Origin: Pseudomonas putida
GTDB taxonomy: Bacteria > Pseudomonadota > Gammaproteobacteria > Pseudomonadales > Pseudomonadaceae
DNA length: 64,000 nt
NCBI RefSeq assembly: GCF_028682455.1
Contig: NZ_JANHLD010000005.1
Location: 318,523-382,522, forward strand
Direction of reading: 5' to 3'
In this document: piece after piece, positions 1 through 9,055 of the stretch
How the letters are laid out: the number at the start of each line of letters is the position of its first letter
Numbering within the stretch: position 1 is the first letter of the stretch
Program-made: the position numbers and the translations under genes
The notes under the pieces: model-generated
What the model was told of the DNA's origin: nothing
The model's database searches: none
What the model saw: only the letters and a program-made list of their open reading frames with translations

Positions 1-1339
1 CGGCCACCTGCTCCGCCAGTTCGACCAGGGCGGCATCTTCCGGGTCGGCATTAAGCTGGTCGCGTTCCTCACTCAGCTTGCGCTGGCGCTCGAACAGGCG
101 CTCGAGGGCCTGGTCCAACTGCTGGATCCGCGCCTGTTGCACTTCGGCCTGGCGTCGTGGCTCGGCCGAGCGGGTGTTGAAGCTGTCCCACTGTTCTTGC
201 CAGCCATGCATGGTGGCTTCGGCTTCCTCCAGCGTTGCGGCCGATTCTTCGGCGGCAGCCAGGGTGATTTCCTGCTCGGGTTCGAGCATTTCCAGCTCTT
301 CGCCCAGGGTGGCCAGCATCGTGCGGTCATGCCCCAGGTGCGACTCGGTTTCCAGGCGCGAGCGCTCGGCCTCCTTGAGGTCGTCCTGCAATTGCCGCAA
401 GCGTTGCTGGCCGTGCTGGATACTTTGCTCGACCCGGGCAATATCGCCACCGACCGAATAGAAGCGTCCCTGAACCTGGCCAAAGCGCTCGGACAACTCA
501 TGGTGCCCGTCACGCAAGCGCTCGATGCTGGCATCGGCATTGCGCTGCTCGGCCACCAGGGCCTCGAAGGCCACCTCCTGATCGCCGATCACCGCTTCGC
601 GCTGACTCACCTGCTCATCCAGCGCCTGCCAGCGCAAGGCAGACAGCTGCGCCTTTAGCTGGCGCTCCTCGGCCTTGTACTCCTTGTACTTCTCGGCGGC
701 CTGGGCCTGGCGGTGCAAGCGCTCCAGCTGGCGCTCGAGCTCTTCGCGCAGGTCGGTCAAGCGCTCGAGGTTTTCATGGGTGCGGCGGATGCGATTCTCG
801 GTTTCGCGCCGACGCTCCTTGTACTTGGAGATGCCGGCGGCTTCTTCGATAAAGTTGCGCAGGTCCTCAGGCTTGGCCTCGATCAGCTTGGAGATCATCC
901 CCTGCTCGATGATCGAATAACTGCGCGGGCCCAGGCCGGTACCCAGGAAAATATCGGTGATGTCACGGCGCCGGCATTTGGTGCCATTGAGGTAATAGGT
1001 GTTCTGGGCGTCGCGGGTCACTTTGCGGCGAATGGAGATTTCCGCATAGGCGGCATATTCACCAACCAGTGTGCTATCGGAGTTGTCGAAGACCAGCTCG
1101 ATGCTGGCCTGGCTCACCGGCTTGCGGCTGGTCGAGCCATTGAAGATGACGTCGGTCATCGACTCGCCACGCAGGTTCTTGGCCGAGCTTTCGCCCATCA
1201 CCCAGCGTACGGCGTCGATGATGTTGGATTTGCCGCAACCGTTTGGCCCGACCACCGCCGCCATGTTGCTGGGGAAGTTGACCGTGGTTGGGTCGACGAA
1301 CGACTTGAACCCGGCCAGGCGAATGCACTTGAGGCGCAT
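1..1339 (-). CDS. smc: chromosome partition protein SMC (N-terminal part, runs off the window)
   Basis: SMC is the ATPase of the bacterial condensin complex with ScpA and ScpB, and compacts and segregates the chromosome. Only the first 446 codons are in the window; the reading frame is open to the left edge. The start at 1339 gives the classic N-terminus MRLKCIRLAGFKSF. A Walker A motif GPNGCGKS lies at residues 31-38, followed by the ABC head and, from about residue 170, a long charged coiled coil rich in E, R, Q and L. The start lies only 2 bases after the stop of the GntR-family gene at 1342-2001 on the same strand, so the two are probably co-transcribed. The identification is secure. Confidence 0.97.
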   Translation of the reverse strand, partial: MRLKCIRLAGFKSFVDPTTVNFPSNMAAVVGPNGCGKSNIIDAVRWVMGESSAKNLRGESMTDVIFNGSTSRKPVSQASIELVFDNSDSTLVGEYAAYAEISIRRKVTRDAQNTYYLNGTKCRRRDITDIFLGTGLGPRSYSIIEQGMISKLIEAKPEDLRNFIEEAAGISKYKERRRETENRIRRTHENLERLTDLREELERQLERLHRQAQAAEKYKEYKAEERQLKAQLSALRWQALDEQVSQREAVIGDQEVAFEALVAEQRNADASIERLRDGHHELSERFGQVQGRFYSVGGDIARVEQSIQHGQQRLRQLQDDLKEAERSRLETESHLGHDRTMLATLGEELEMLEPEQEITLAAAEESAATLEEAEATMHGWQEQWDSFNTRSAEPRRQAEVQQARIQQLDQALERLFERQRKLSEERDQLNADPEDAALVELAEQVA

Positions 1340-1341
1340 GC

Positions 1342-2001
1342 TCAGGGAGTCGCCAGTGCCGCCAGCACCAGCTCGCAACTGCGCTGGCAGTACTCGGCCA
1401 GCACGGTGCGGATGCGCGCCTGGTCGCGAGCGACCACCGCTTCAAGCAGGTTGGCGAACAGCGCCAGGAAATCACTCATCTCGGCCTTGCGCTGGTCAAG
1501 CGCCAGGAAATAGGCACGACTCATGGCCGGCTGCAGGTTCTCGACGGTTTCCTGCAGGTAGGGATTGTTGGCGAACGGGTAAGCCGCGCGCATCACCGCA
1601 AAGCTGTCTTCGACGAACGAGCGGATGTCCTGGCGCTCGAGGGCGGTGATCAGGCGCTGCTGGATCTTGAGGAAAGGCGCCAGGTCGCCGTCAGTACGCC
1701 AGTTCTGCGCCACGGCATTGCCCAGCAAGGTGTAGAGCTCGCCCATCAGGGTGCAGAGGCTGCGCACGTTGTGCTCGTCGAGCTCGGTCACGTGGGCGCC
1801 ACGACGCGGGAGGATGGTCACCAGGTGACGCCGCTCGAGGATCAATAGCGCCTCGCGTACCGAGCCGCGGCTGACATTCAATGCCTGGGTGACCTTTTGC
1901 TCCTGGATACGCTCGGCAGGCTTGAGCTCGCCGCGAATGATCCGCTCGGCCAGGTAGTGGGCAATTTGCTCGGAGAGGCTGTCCGGCGCCTTGAACGTCA
2001 T
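1342..2001 (-). CDS. GntR-family transcriptional regulator, FCD subfamily
   Basis: A 219-residue DNA-binding regulator. A winged helix-turn-helix of the GntR type occupies about residues 8-72 (RIIRGELKPAERIQEQKVTQALNVSRGSVREAL region) and an all-helical FCD ligand domain about 80-210. FCD regulators usually bind small carboxylates and repress neighbouring catabolic genes. It faces xdhA across a 273-base gap that contains a TTGTACACAG box 24 bases upstream of its start, suggesting autoregulation. It is one of two such regulators in the purine block and lies directly upstream of smc. Whether it controls xdhAB, the wider purine set, or both cannot be read from sequence. The ligand is unknown. 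Confidence 0.88.
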   Translation of the reverse strand: MTFKAPDSLSEQIAHYLAERIIRGELKPAERIQEQKVTQALNVSRGSVREALLILERRHLVTILPRRGAHVTELDEHNVRSLCTLMGELYTLLGNAVAQNWRTDGDLAPFLKIQQRLITALERQDIRSFVEDSFAVMRAAYPFANNPYLQETVENLQPAMSRAYFLALDQRKAEMSDFLALFANLLEAVVARDQARIRTVLAEYCQRSCELVLAALATP

Positions 2002-2024
2002 GGTTTTCCTTCAAAATCATTGAA

Positions 2025-2034
2025 CTGTGTACAA
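2025..2034. promoter_or_regulatory. candidate GntR operator, CTGTGTACAA
   Basis: This reads TTGTACACAG on the minus strand, toward the GntR gene starting at 2001. It fits the FadR-type GntR consensus t.GTa.tAC.a and belongs to the family of seven such boxes in the purine block. Confidence 0.55.
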
Positions 2035-2185
2035 GGGGCGAATTGTAGCGCACTTGCCCCGGCGCCGCGCAGGGGCCTGGACGCAGAAGTTGGCACGAAT
2101 GGCGCAAAAGATTCGGGGTGTCTACAGGGAACTATGCTCTATAGAAGAACGCTTATGGCAGGTGGGTAATGGCGTGGAAAATTTC

Positions 2186-2201
2186 CTGACCCGAAGGTCA
2201 G
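2186..2201. promoter_or_regulatory. candidate RutR-like operator, CTGACC-N4-GGTCAG
   Basis: A perfect 6-4-6 palindrome just upstream of the putative xdhA -35 element. The core TGACC-N4-GGTCA has the same half-site and spacing as the E. coli RutR consensus (TTGACCANNTGGTCAA). A RutR-like TetR regulator is encoded at 21112. That this protein binds here is inference. Confidence 0.45.
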
Positions 2202-2208
2202 AAATTTG

Positions 2209-2237
2209 TTGACCTGAAAATCAAGTCTGCTTACAGT
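2209..2237 (+). promoter_or_regulatory. predicted sigma-70 promoter for xdhAB
   Basis: TTGACC (2209-2214) and TACAGT (2232-2237) are separated by 17 bases and lie 38 bases before the xdhA start codon. The palindrome at 2186-2201 abuts the -35 element, so a bound regulator would affect polymerase access. Confidence 0.4.
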
Positions 2238-2274
2238 CCGCTCAACAACAATAAACCGCGTGTGAGGCCTTCCC

Positions 2275-3729
2275 GTGATCCAGTTTCTACTCAACCAGGA
2301 GCTGCGCAGTGAGCATGCCCTGGATCCCAACCTGACCGTGCTCCAATACCTGCGCGAGCATCTGGGCAAATCCGGTACCAAGGAAGGCTGCGCCAGCGGC
2401 GATTGCGGCGCCTGTACCGTGGTGGTCGGCGAATTGAGCCAGGACGATGATGGCCGCGAGCACATTCGCTACCGTAGCCTGAACTCGTGCCTGACCTTCG
2501 TTTCGTCGCTGCACGGCAAGCAATTGATCAGCGTCGAAGGCCTCAAGCACCAGGGCAAGTTGCACAGCGTGCAGCAGGCCATGGCCGACTGCCATGGCTC
2601 GCAGTGCGGTTTCTGCACGCCAGGCTTTGTCATGTCGCTGTTTGCCCTGCAAAAAAACAGCGATGCACCGGACCTGCACAAGGCCCAGGAAGCCCTGGCC
2701 GGCAACCTCTGCCGCTGCACCGGTTACCGCCCCATCCTCGCTGCCGCCGAACAATCGTGCTGCCAGGCCCGGCCTGACCAGTTCGACAGCAGCGAAGCCC
2801 AGACCATCGCCCGCCTCAAAGCCATCGCCCCGAGCGAAACCGGTGAGCTCAACAGCGGCGACAAGCGCTGCCTGGTACCGCTGACCGTGGCCGACCTGGC
2901 CGACCTCTATGGCTCTCACCCGGAAGCTCGCCTGCTCGCCGGCGGCACCGACCTGGCCTTGGAAGTGACCCAGTTCCACAAGACCCTGCCTGTGATGATC
3001 TATGTGGGCAACGTGGCCGAGCTCAAGCGCATCGAAACCCGCGACGATTACCTGGAAATCGGCGCAGCCACCCCGCTGACCGATTGCTATGACGCCCTTA
3101 GCCGCGAGTACCCCGACTTTGGCGAACTGCTGCACCGCTTCGCCTCCCTGCAAATCCGCAACCAGGGCACCCTGGGCGGCAACATCGGCAACGCCTCGCC
3201 GATTGGTGACTCCCCGCCCCTGCTGATTGCCCTGGATGCGCAGATCGTCCTGCGCAAGGGCGAAAGCACCCGTACCCTGGCCCTTGAAGACTACTTCATC
3301 GACTACCGCATCACCGCGCGCCAGGAAAGCGAGTTCATCGAAAGGATCATCGTGCCGCGGGCCAAGGCCGACTGGACATTCCGCGCCTACAAGGTGTCAA
3401 AACGACTGGATGACGATATTTCTGCAGTGTGCGCCGCGTTCAACCTGCGCATTGAAAATGGCGTGGTGGAAGCTGCACGCATGGCCTTCGGCGGCATGGC
3501 GGCGATCCCGAAACGGGCCCGCGCCTGTGAAGCGGCCCTGGTCGGCAAACCCTGGACCCAAGCCAGCATCGAGCGCGCCTGCCAGGCCCTGGCCGAAGAC
3601 TTCACGCCGCTGTCGGATTTCCGCGCCAGCAAGGAGTACCGCCTGCTCGGTGCCCAGAACCTGCTGCGCAAATACTTCATCGAACTGCAAACGCCGCACA
3701 TCGAGACTCGGGTGACCGCTTATGTCTAA
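2275..3729 (+). CDS. xdhA: xanthine dehydrogenase small subunit (2Fe-2S and FAD)
   Basis: The small subunit of xanthine dehydrogenase passes electrons from the molybdenum site to NAD through two [2Fe-2S] clusters and FAD. The 484-residue protein starts with GTG. The plant-type ferredoxin cluster ligands are C39, C44 and C47 (GCASGDCGAC) plus a later Cys in LNSCLTF. The second cluster ligands lie in SQCGFCTPGF and NLCRCTGY. The FAD domain begins near LLAGGTDLALE (about residue 220). The last 8 bases overlap the xdhB start, so the subunits are translationally coupled. The oxidised product, urate, is the substrate of PuuD downstream. Confidence 0.97.
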   Translation: MIQFLLNQELRSEHALDPNLTVLQYLREHLGKSGTKEGCASGDCGACTVVVGELSQDDDGREHIRYRSLNSCLTFVSSLHGKQLISVEGLKHQGKLHSVQQAMADCHGSQCGFCTPGFVMSLFALQKNSDAPDLHKAQEALAGNLCRCTGYRPILAAAEQSCCQARPDQFDSSEAQTIARLKAIAPSETGELNSGDKRCLVPLTVADLADLYGSHPEARLLAGGTDLALEVTQFHKTLPVMIYVGNVAELKRIETRDDYLEIGAATPLTDCYDALSREYPDFGELLHRFASLQIRNQGTLGGNIGNASPIGDSPPLLIALDAQIVLRKGESTRTLALEDYFIDYRITARQESEFIERIIVPRAKADWTFRAYKVSKRLDDDISAVCAAFNLRIENGVVEAARMAFGGMAAIPKRARACEAALVGKPWTQASIERACQALAEDFTPLSDFRASKEYRLLGAQNLLRKYFIELQTPHIETRVTAYV

Positions 3730-6118
3730 TCATCACGCCCCCAAAAGCCAGGCCGAAATGGCCGAACTGTTCAGCCAGGGCCTGACCACCGGTGTAGGCG
3801 CCAGCATCAAGCACGACAGTGCCGACAAGCATGTCTCGGGTGAAGCGGTGTACATCGACGACCGCCTGGAATTCCCCAATCAGTTGCACGTCTATGCGCG
3901 CCTGTCCGACCGGGCCCACGCCCGGGTGCTGAGCATCGACACCAGCCCCTGCTACGCCTTCGAAGGTGTACGCATTGCCATCACCCACGAAGACGTGCCG
4001 GGCCTGAAGGACATCGGCCCCCTGCTGCCCGGCGACCCGCTGCTGGCGATCGACAAGGTCGAGTTCGTCGGCCAGCCGGTCGTCGCCGTCGCCGCCCGCG
4101 ATCTGGACACCGCCCGCCGCGCCGCCATGGCGGCGATCATTGAGTATGAAGACCTGGAGCCGGTACTGGACGTGGTCGAGGCCCTGCGCAAGAAGCACTT
4201 CGTCCTCGACAGCCACACCCATCAGCGCGGCGACTCGGTCAGCGCCCTGGCCAGCGCCCCGCACCGCCTGCAGGGCACCCTGCACATCGGCGGACAGGAG
4301 CACTTCTACCTGGAAACCCAGATCTCCTCGGTGATGCCGACCGAAGACGGCGGGATGATCGTCTACTGCTCCACCCAGAACCCCACCGAAGTACAGAAGC
4401 TGGTGGCCGAAGTGCTCGACGTGTCGATGAACAAGATCGTCGTCGACATGCGCCGCATGGGTGGCGGGTTCGGCGGCAAGGAAACCCAGGCAGCCAGCCC
4501 CGCCTGCCTGTGTGCCGTGATCGCCCACCTGACCGGCCAGCCGACCAAGATGCGCCTGCCGCGGGTCGAAGACATGCTGATGACCGGCAAGCGCCACCCC
4601 TTCTACATCGAGTACGACGTCGGCTTCGACGACACCGGGCGCCTGCACGGGATCAACTTCGACCTGGCCGGCAACTGCGGCTGCTCGCCGGATCTTTCGG
4701 CCTCGATTGTCGACCGGGCGATGTTCCACTCCGACAACGCCTACTACCTGGGCGATGCCACCATCCACGGTCACCGCTGCAAGACCAACACCGCCTCCAA
4801 CACCGCCTACCGCGGCTTTGGTGGTCCGCAGGGCATGGTTGCCATCGAAGAGGTCATGGACCACATCGCCCGCCACCTGGTGCTCGATCCGCTGGCGGTG
4901 CGCAAGGCCAACTACTACGGCAAGACCGAGCGCAACGTCACCCACTACTACCAGACCGTCGAGCACAACATGCTCGAGGAAATCACGGCCGAACTCGAAG
5001 CCAGCAGCGACTACCAGCAGCGCCGCGAGTCGATCCGCCGCTTCAACGCCAACAGCCCGATCCTCAAGAAAGGCCTGGCACTGACGCCGGTCAAGTTCGG
5101 CATTTCGTTCACTGCCAGCTTCCTCAACCAGGCCGGCGCCCTGGTGCATATCTATACCGATGGCAGCATCCACCTGAACCACGGCGGCACCGAAATGGGC
5201 CAGGGCCTGAATACCAAGGTTGCCCAGGTGGTGGCCGAAGTGTTCCAGGTTGATTTCCAGCGCATCCAGATCACCGCCACAAACACCGACAAGGTGCCCA
5301 ACACCTCGCCGACTGCAGCGTCCAGCGGCGCCGACCTGAACGGCAAGGCGGCCCAGAACGCGGCTGAAATCCTCAAGAAGCGCCTGACCGAATTCGCCGC
5401 CCGCCAGTACAAGGTGAGCGAGGAAGATGTCGAGTTCCGCAACGGTCATGTGCGTGTTCGCGATGAAATCCTCAGCTTCGAGACGCTGGTGCAGCAGGCC
5501 TACTTTGCCCAGGTGTCGCTGTCGAGCACCGGCTTCTACAAGACTCCGAAGATCTACTACGATCGCGCCCAGGCTCGCGGCCGGCCGTTCTACTACTTCG
5601 CGTTTGGCGCGGCCTGCGCCGAGGTGATCGTCGACACCCTGACCGGCGAGTACAAGATGCTGCGCACCGACATCCTGCATGACGTCGGCGCCTCGCTGAA
5701 CCCGGCCATCGACATCGGCCAGGTCGAAGGTGGCTTCATTCAGGGCATGGGCTGGCTGACCACCGAGGAACTGGTGTGGAATGCCAAGGGCAAGCTGATG
5801 ACCAACGGCCCGGCCAGCTACAAGATCCCGGCCGTGGCCGACATGCCGATCGATCTGCGGGTCAAGCTGGTGGAGAACCGCAAGAACCCGGAAGACACCG
5901 TGTTCCATTCCAAAGCCGTGGGCGAACCGCCGTTCATGCTGGGTATCGCAGCCTGGTGCGCGATCAAGGACGCGGTGGCAAGCCTTGCCGACTACCGCGT
6001 GCAACCGAAGATCGATGCCCCTTCCACGCCGGAGCGGGTGCTGTGGGGTTGCGAGCAGATGCGCAAGGCGGTGGCGGCTACCCAGCCTGCTGTTGAAGCT
6101 GAACCTGTAGCACCGTAG
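3722..6118 (+). CDS. xdhB: xanthine dehydrogenase large subunit (molybdopterin-binding)
   Basis: The catalytic subunit that hydroxylates hypoxanthine and xanthine to urate at a molybdenum cofactor. It is 798 residues, the usual length for the bacterial two-subunit enzyme. Cofactor-binding motifs are visible: GGGFGGKETQ, AYRGFGGPQG and EMGQGLNTK. The catalytic glutamate is expected in KAVGEPPFML, at E735. The start codon lies inside the end of xdhA. The C-terminal tail (AATQPAVEAEPVAP) is low-complexity and probably flexible. The gene is followed by an inverted REP pair and then xdhC, which delivers the sulfurated cofactor to this subunit. Confidence 0.97.
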   Translation: MSNHHAPKSQAEMAELFSQGLTTGVGASIKHDSADKHVSGEAVYIDDRLEFPNQLHVYARLSDRAHARVLSIDTSPCYAFEGVRIAITHEDVPGLKDIGPLLPGDPLLAIDKVEFVGQPVVAVAARDLDTARRAAMAAIIEYEDLEPVLDVVEALRKKHFVLDSHTHQRGDSVSALASAPHRLQGTLHIGGQEHFYLETQISSVMPTEDGGMIVYCSTQNPTEVQKLVAEVLDVSMNKIVVDMRRMGGGFGGKETQAASPACLCAVIAHLTGQPTKMRLPRVEDMLMTGKRHPFYIEYDVGFDDTGRLHGINFDLAGNCGCSPDLSASIVDRAMFHSDNAYYLGDATIHGHRCKTNTASNTAYRGFGGPQGMVAIEEVMDHIARHLVLDPLAVRKANYYGKTERNVTHYYQTVEHNMLEEITAELEASSDYQQRRESIRRFNANSPILKKGLALTPVKFGISFTASFLNQAGALVHIYTDGSIHLNHGGTEMGQGLNTKVAQVVAEVFQVDFQRIQITATNTDKVPNTSPTAASSGADLNGKAAQNAAEILKKRLTEFAARQYKVSEEDVEFRNGHVRVRDEILSFETLVQQAYFAQVSLSSTGFYKTPKIYYDRAQARGRPFYYFAFGAACAEVIVDTLTGEYKMLRTDILHDVGASLNPAIDIGQVEGGFIQGMGWLTTEELVWNAKGKLMTNGPASYKIPAVADMPIDLRVKLVENRKNPEDTVFHSKAVGEPPFMLGIAAWCAIKDAVASLADYRVQPKIDAPSTPERVLWGCEQMRKAVAATQPAVEAEPVAP

Positions 6119-6126
6119 TGGATTGG

Positions 6127-6174
6127 TCGCGGGGCAAACCCGCTCCTACAGGTAGGAGCGGGCTTGCCCCGCGA
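6127..6174. repeat. REP element, inverted pair
   Basis: Two head-to-head copies of the Pseudomonas REP sequence (TCGCGGGGCAAACCCGCTCC and its near-complement GGAGCGGGCTTGCCCCGCGA) separated by a few bases form a long hairpin between xdhB and xdhC. Such elements are dispersed in this genus and can stabilise or attenuate transcripts. Confidence 0.9.
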
Positions 6175-6199
6175 TAACGCACCAAAGAGGCAACACACT

Positions 6200-7045
6200 A
6201 TGCACACCTGGATCAACGCCCTCGCCGACCTGCAAGCCCGCGGCGAACCCTGCGTACTGGTGACGATCATCGAAGAGCGTGGCTCCACCCCGCGCAATGC
6301 CGGCTCCAAGATGGTGGTCGGCACTCATCAGCTGTTCGACACCATTGGTGGCGGACATCTGGAATACAAGGCGATGAAGATCGCCCGGCAGATGCTCGAG
6401 GAGCGTCGCGAGTCCCCTCATCTGGAGCGCTTCAGCCTGGGCGCAAGCCTGGGCCAGTGCTGCGGCGGCGCCACCGTGCTGCTGTTCGAGCCCATGGGCC
6501 AGGTCCAGGCGCAGATTGCCGTTTTTGGCGCAGGCCATGTGGGCCGTGCTCTGGTACCCTTGCTCGCCGCGCTGCCCTGCCGGGTACGCTGGATCGACTC
6601 GCGCGAGCAGGAATTTCCCGAAACGATCCCTGCCGGGGTCAGCAAGATTGTCAGCGAAGAGCCGGTCGATGAAGTCGACGACCTGCCCGCCGGCAGTTAC
6701 TGCATCGTGATGACCCACAATCACCAGCTGGATCTCGAGCTGACCGCCGCGATCCTCAAGCGCAATGATTTTTCCTGGTTCGGCCTGATCGGCTCGAAGA
6801 CCAAGCGAGTCAAGTTCGAGCATCGCCTGCGCGACCGCGGTTTCAGCGAAGAACGGATGCAACGCATGCGTTGCCCGATGGGCCTGGCCGAGGTCAAGGG
6901 CAAGTTGCCGATCGAGATCGCCGTGTCCATCGCCGCAGAAATCATTGCCACCTACAACGCCAGCTTCGGCCAGCATGACACCGCTGCCAATGCCGGCCCC
7001 ATTGCCCAATTGCTGCCGCCTTCACGGCGCAGCCAAGCCATATGA
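6200..7045 (+). CDS. xdhC: xanthine dehydrogenase accessory protein XdhC
   Basis: XdhC binds molybdenum cofactor, promotes its sulfuration and inserts it into XdhB. The chosen ATG at 6200 gives MHTWINALADLQARGEP, the family N-terminus. An upstream in-frame start would begin inside the REP element and is unlikely. The protein is 281 residues. Visible features are the XdhC/CoxI domain with LGQCCGGATVLLFE (about residues 85-98), whose paired cysteines are typical of cofactor binding, and a Rossmann-like domain starting at VFGAGHVGRALVP. It is followed 10 bases later by guaD, which suggests one operon. Confidence 0.95.
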   Translation: MHTWINALADLQARGEPCVLVTIIEERGSTPRNAGSKMVVGTHQLFDTIGGGHLEYKAMKIARQMLEERRESPHLERFSLGASLGQCCGGATVLLFEPMGQVQAQIAVFGAGHVGRALVPLLAALPCRVRWIDSREQEFPETIPAGVSKIVSEEPVDEVDDLPAGSYCIVMTHNHQLDLELTAAILKRNDFSWFGLIGSKTKRVKFEHRLRDRGFSEERMQRMRCPMGLAEVKGKLPIEIAVSIAAEIIATYNASFGQHDTAANAGPIAQLLPPSRRSQAI

Positions 7046-7055
7046 CGAGAGCCCT

Positions 7056-8360
7056 ATGAGCGCAACCCGCAAAGCCTACCGTGCCGCTATCCTGCACAGC
7101 ATCGCCGACCCTGCCGAGGTAGGCATCGAAGCCTCCTATCAATATTACGAAGACGGTCTGCTGGTAATCGACGGGGGCAAGATCAGCGCCCTGGGCCATG
7201 CCAGCGAACTGCTCCCGAGCCTCGCTGCCGATATCGAAGTCGAGCACTACCAGGATGCACTGATCACCCCGGGCTTCATCGATACCCACATCCACTTCCC
7301 GCAGACCGGCATGATCGGCTCCTACGGCGAGCAGTTGCTGGACTGGCTCAACACCTACACCTTCCCTTGCGAAAAACAGTTCACCGACAAGGCCCATGCC
7401 GACAAGGTCGCGAAGATCTTCGTCGAAGAACTGCTGCGCAACGGCACCACCACGGCGCTGGTGTTCGGCAGCGTTCACCCGGAGTCGGTCAATGCCTTCT
7501 TCGAAGAGGCCGAGCGCCTGGACCTGCGGATGATCGCCGGCAAGGTGATGATGGACCGCAATGCCCCCGACTACCTGACCGACACTGCCGAGTCCGGCTA
7601 CACCGAGAGCAAGGCGCTGATCGAGCGCTGGCACGGCAAGGGTCGCCTGCACTACGCCGTTACCCCGCGTTTTGCCCCGACCAGCACGCCGGAGCAACTG
7701 GCCCTGGCCGGTCAACTGCTGGGTGAGTTCCCTGACCTGTACATGCACACCCACCTGAGCGAGAACCTCAAGGAAATCGACTGGGTCAAGGAGCTGTTCC
7801 CGGAGCGCAAGGGCTACCTGGACGTGTACGACCATTTCAAGCTGCTCGGCGAGCGCTCGGTGTTCGCCCACGGCGTGCACCTGTGCGACGAAGAATGCCA
7901 GCGCCTGTCCGAAACCGGTTCGGCCGTGGCCTTCTGCCCGACCTCCAACCTGTTCCTGGGCAGCGGCCTGTTCAACCTGCCACAGGCCGAGAAGTTCAAG
8001 GTCAAGGTGGGCCTGGGGACCGACGTGGGTGCCGGCACCAGCTTCTCGCTGCTCAACACTCTCAACGAAGCCTACAAGGTCATGCAACTGCAGGGCGCAC
8101 GCCTGAGTCCGTTCAAGTCACTGTACCTGGCCACCCTGGGCGGCGCCCAGGCGCTGTGCCTGGACGACCGCATCGGTAGCCTCAAGCCTGGCAACGATGC
8201 CGACTTCGTGGTGCTGGACTACAAGGCCACGCCATTGATGGACTACCGCATCCAGCAATCGAACAGCATCGACGAGACGCTGTTCGTGCTGATGACCCTT
8301 GGCGACGACCGCACCGTCAAGCAGACCTTCGCGGCCGGCCGTTGCGTCCACCAGCGCTAA
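7056..8360 (+). CDS. guaD: guanine deaminase
   Basis: Converts guanine to xanthine, the substrate of XdhAB. A 434-residue amidohydrolase-fold enzyme. Zinc ligands are visible in order: the HxH pair H78/H80 in FIDTHIHFPQTG, the His in MHTHLSEN, the His in FAHGVHLCDEE and the Asp in GLGTDVGAGTSFS. The PGFIDTHIHFPQ context and the length match GuaD rather than cytosine or chlorohydrolase-type deaminases. The stop codon overlaps the stop of the convergent aqpZ gene by two bases. Its place directly after xdhC supports a joint guanine-to-urate role. Confidence 0.95.
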   Translation: MSATRKAYRAAILHSIADPAEVGIEASYQYYEDGLLVIDGGKISALGHASELLPSLAADIEVEHYQDALITPGFIDTHIHFPQTGMIGSYGEQLLDWLNTYTFPCEKQFTDKAHADKVAKIFVEELLRNGTTTALVFGSVHPESVNAFFEEAERLDLRMIAGKVMMDRNAPDYLTDTAESGYTESKALIERWHGKGRLHYAVTPRFAPTSTPEQLALAGQLLGEFPDLYMHTHLSENLKEIDWVKELFPERKGYLDVYDHFKLLGERSVFAHGVHLCDEECQRLSETGSAVAFCPTSNLFLGSGLFNLPQAEKFKVKVGLGTDVGAGTSFSLLNTLNEAYKVMQLQGARLSPFKSLYLATLGGAQALCLDDRIGSLKPGNDADFVVLDYKATPLMDYRIQQSNSIDETLFVLMTLGDDRTVKQTFAAGRCVHQR

Positions 8361-9055
8361 GGTTCGCGAAACAGTCCCTTGTACACCGCGCCGCCGATCA
8401 CTGCCCCGATCAGCGGCGCCACCCAGAACAACCACAGCTGTTGCAGCGCCCAGCCGCCGACGAACAGCGCAGGCCCGGTGCTGCGCGCCGGGTTGACCGA
8501 GGTATTGGTCACTGGAATCGAGATCAGATGGATAAGGGTCAGGGCAAGGCCGATGGCAATCGGCGCAAAGCCTGCCGGTGCACGGCTGTCGGTGGCGCCC
8601 ATGATGATCAGGATGAACATCGCCGTCATCACCACTTCACTGGCAAAGCCTGCGGCCAGCGAATAACCGGCCGGTGAATGTTCGGCATAACCGTTGGAGG
8701 CAAGGCCGGAAGCCACATCGAAGCCCTCCTTGCCACTGGCGATGAAATAGATCACCGCAGCGGCCAGAATGGCGCCGATCACCTGGGCGACGATATAGGG
8801 CAGCAGCTCCTTGGCCGGGAATCGTCCACCCACCACCAGGCCCACCGAGACGGCGGGGTTCAGATGACAACCGGAGATATGACCGATGGCGAACGCCATC
8901 GTCAGCACGGTGAGACCGAAGGCCATTGCCACACCGACCAGGCCGATGCCCGCCGGCAAGGAGGCCGCCAGCACCGCACTGCCACAACCACCCAACACCA
9001 GCCAGAACGTCCCGATCAGTTCAGCACCCATGCGTTTGCTCAGGGGCATCGACAT
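8357..9055 (-). CDS. aqpZ: aquaporin Z
   Basis: A 232-residue six-helix membrane channel of the MIP family, expected in the inner membrane to conduct water. Both signature boxes are present: HLNPAVSVGL in the first half and TSVNPARSTGPAL in the second. The start at 9055 (MSMPLSKRMGAELIGTFW) has a GAGGA ribosome-binding site upstream; longer in-frame extensions have no homology-like content. It converges with guaD and the two stop codons overlap. Its role in the purine block is unclear; it may be a passive neighbour. Confidence 0.95.
   Translation of the reverse strand: MSMPLSKRMGAELIGTFWLVLGGCGSAVLAASLPAGIGLVGVAMAFGLTVLTMAFAIGHISGCHLNPAVSVGLVVGGRFPAKELLPYIVAQVIGAILAAAVIYFIASGKEGFDVASGLASNGYAEHSPAGYSLAAGFASEVVMTAMFILIIMGATDSRAPAGFAPIAIGLALTLIHLISIPVTNTSVNPARSTGPALFVGGWALQQLWLFWVAPLIGAVIGGAVYKGLFREP

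Noticed and set aside
3677..6004. A 775-codon minus-strand frame opposite xdhB
   Set aside because: Shadow of xdhB; no ribosome-binding site and no domain-like composition.
6164..6199. Upstream extension of xdhC
   Set aside because: It would begin inside the REP element; the family N-terminus is at 6200.
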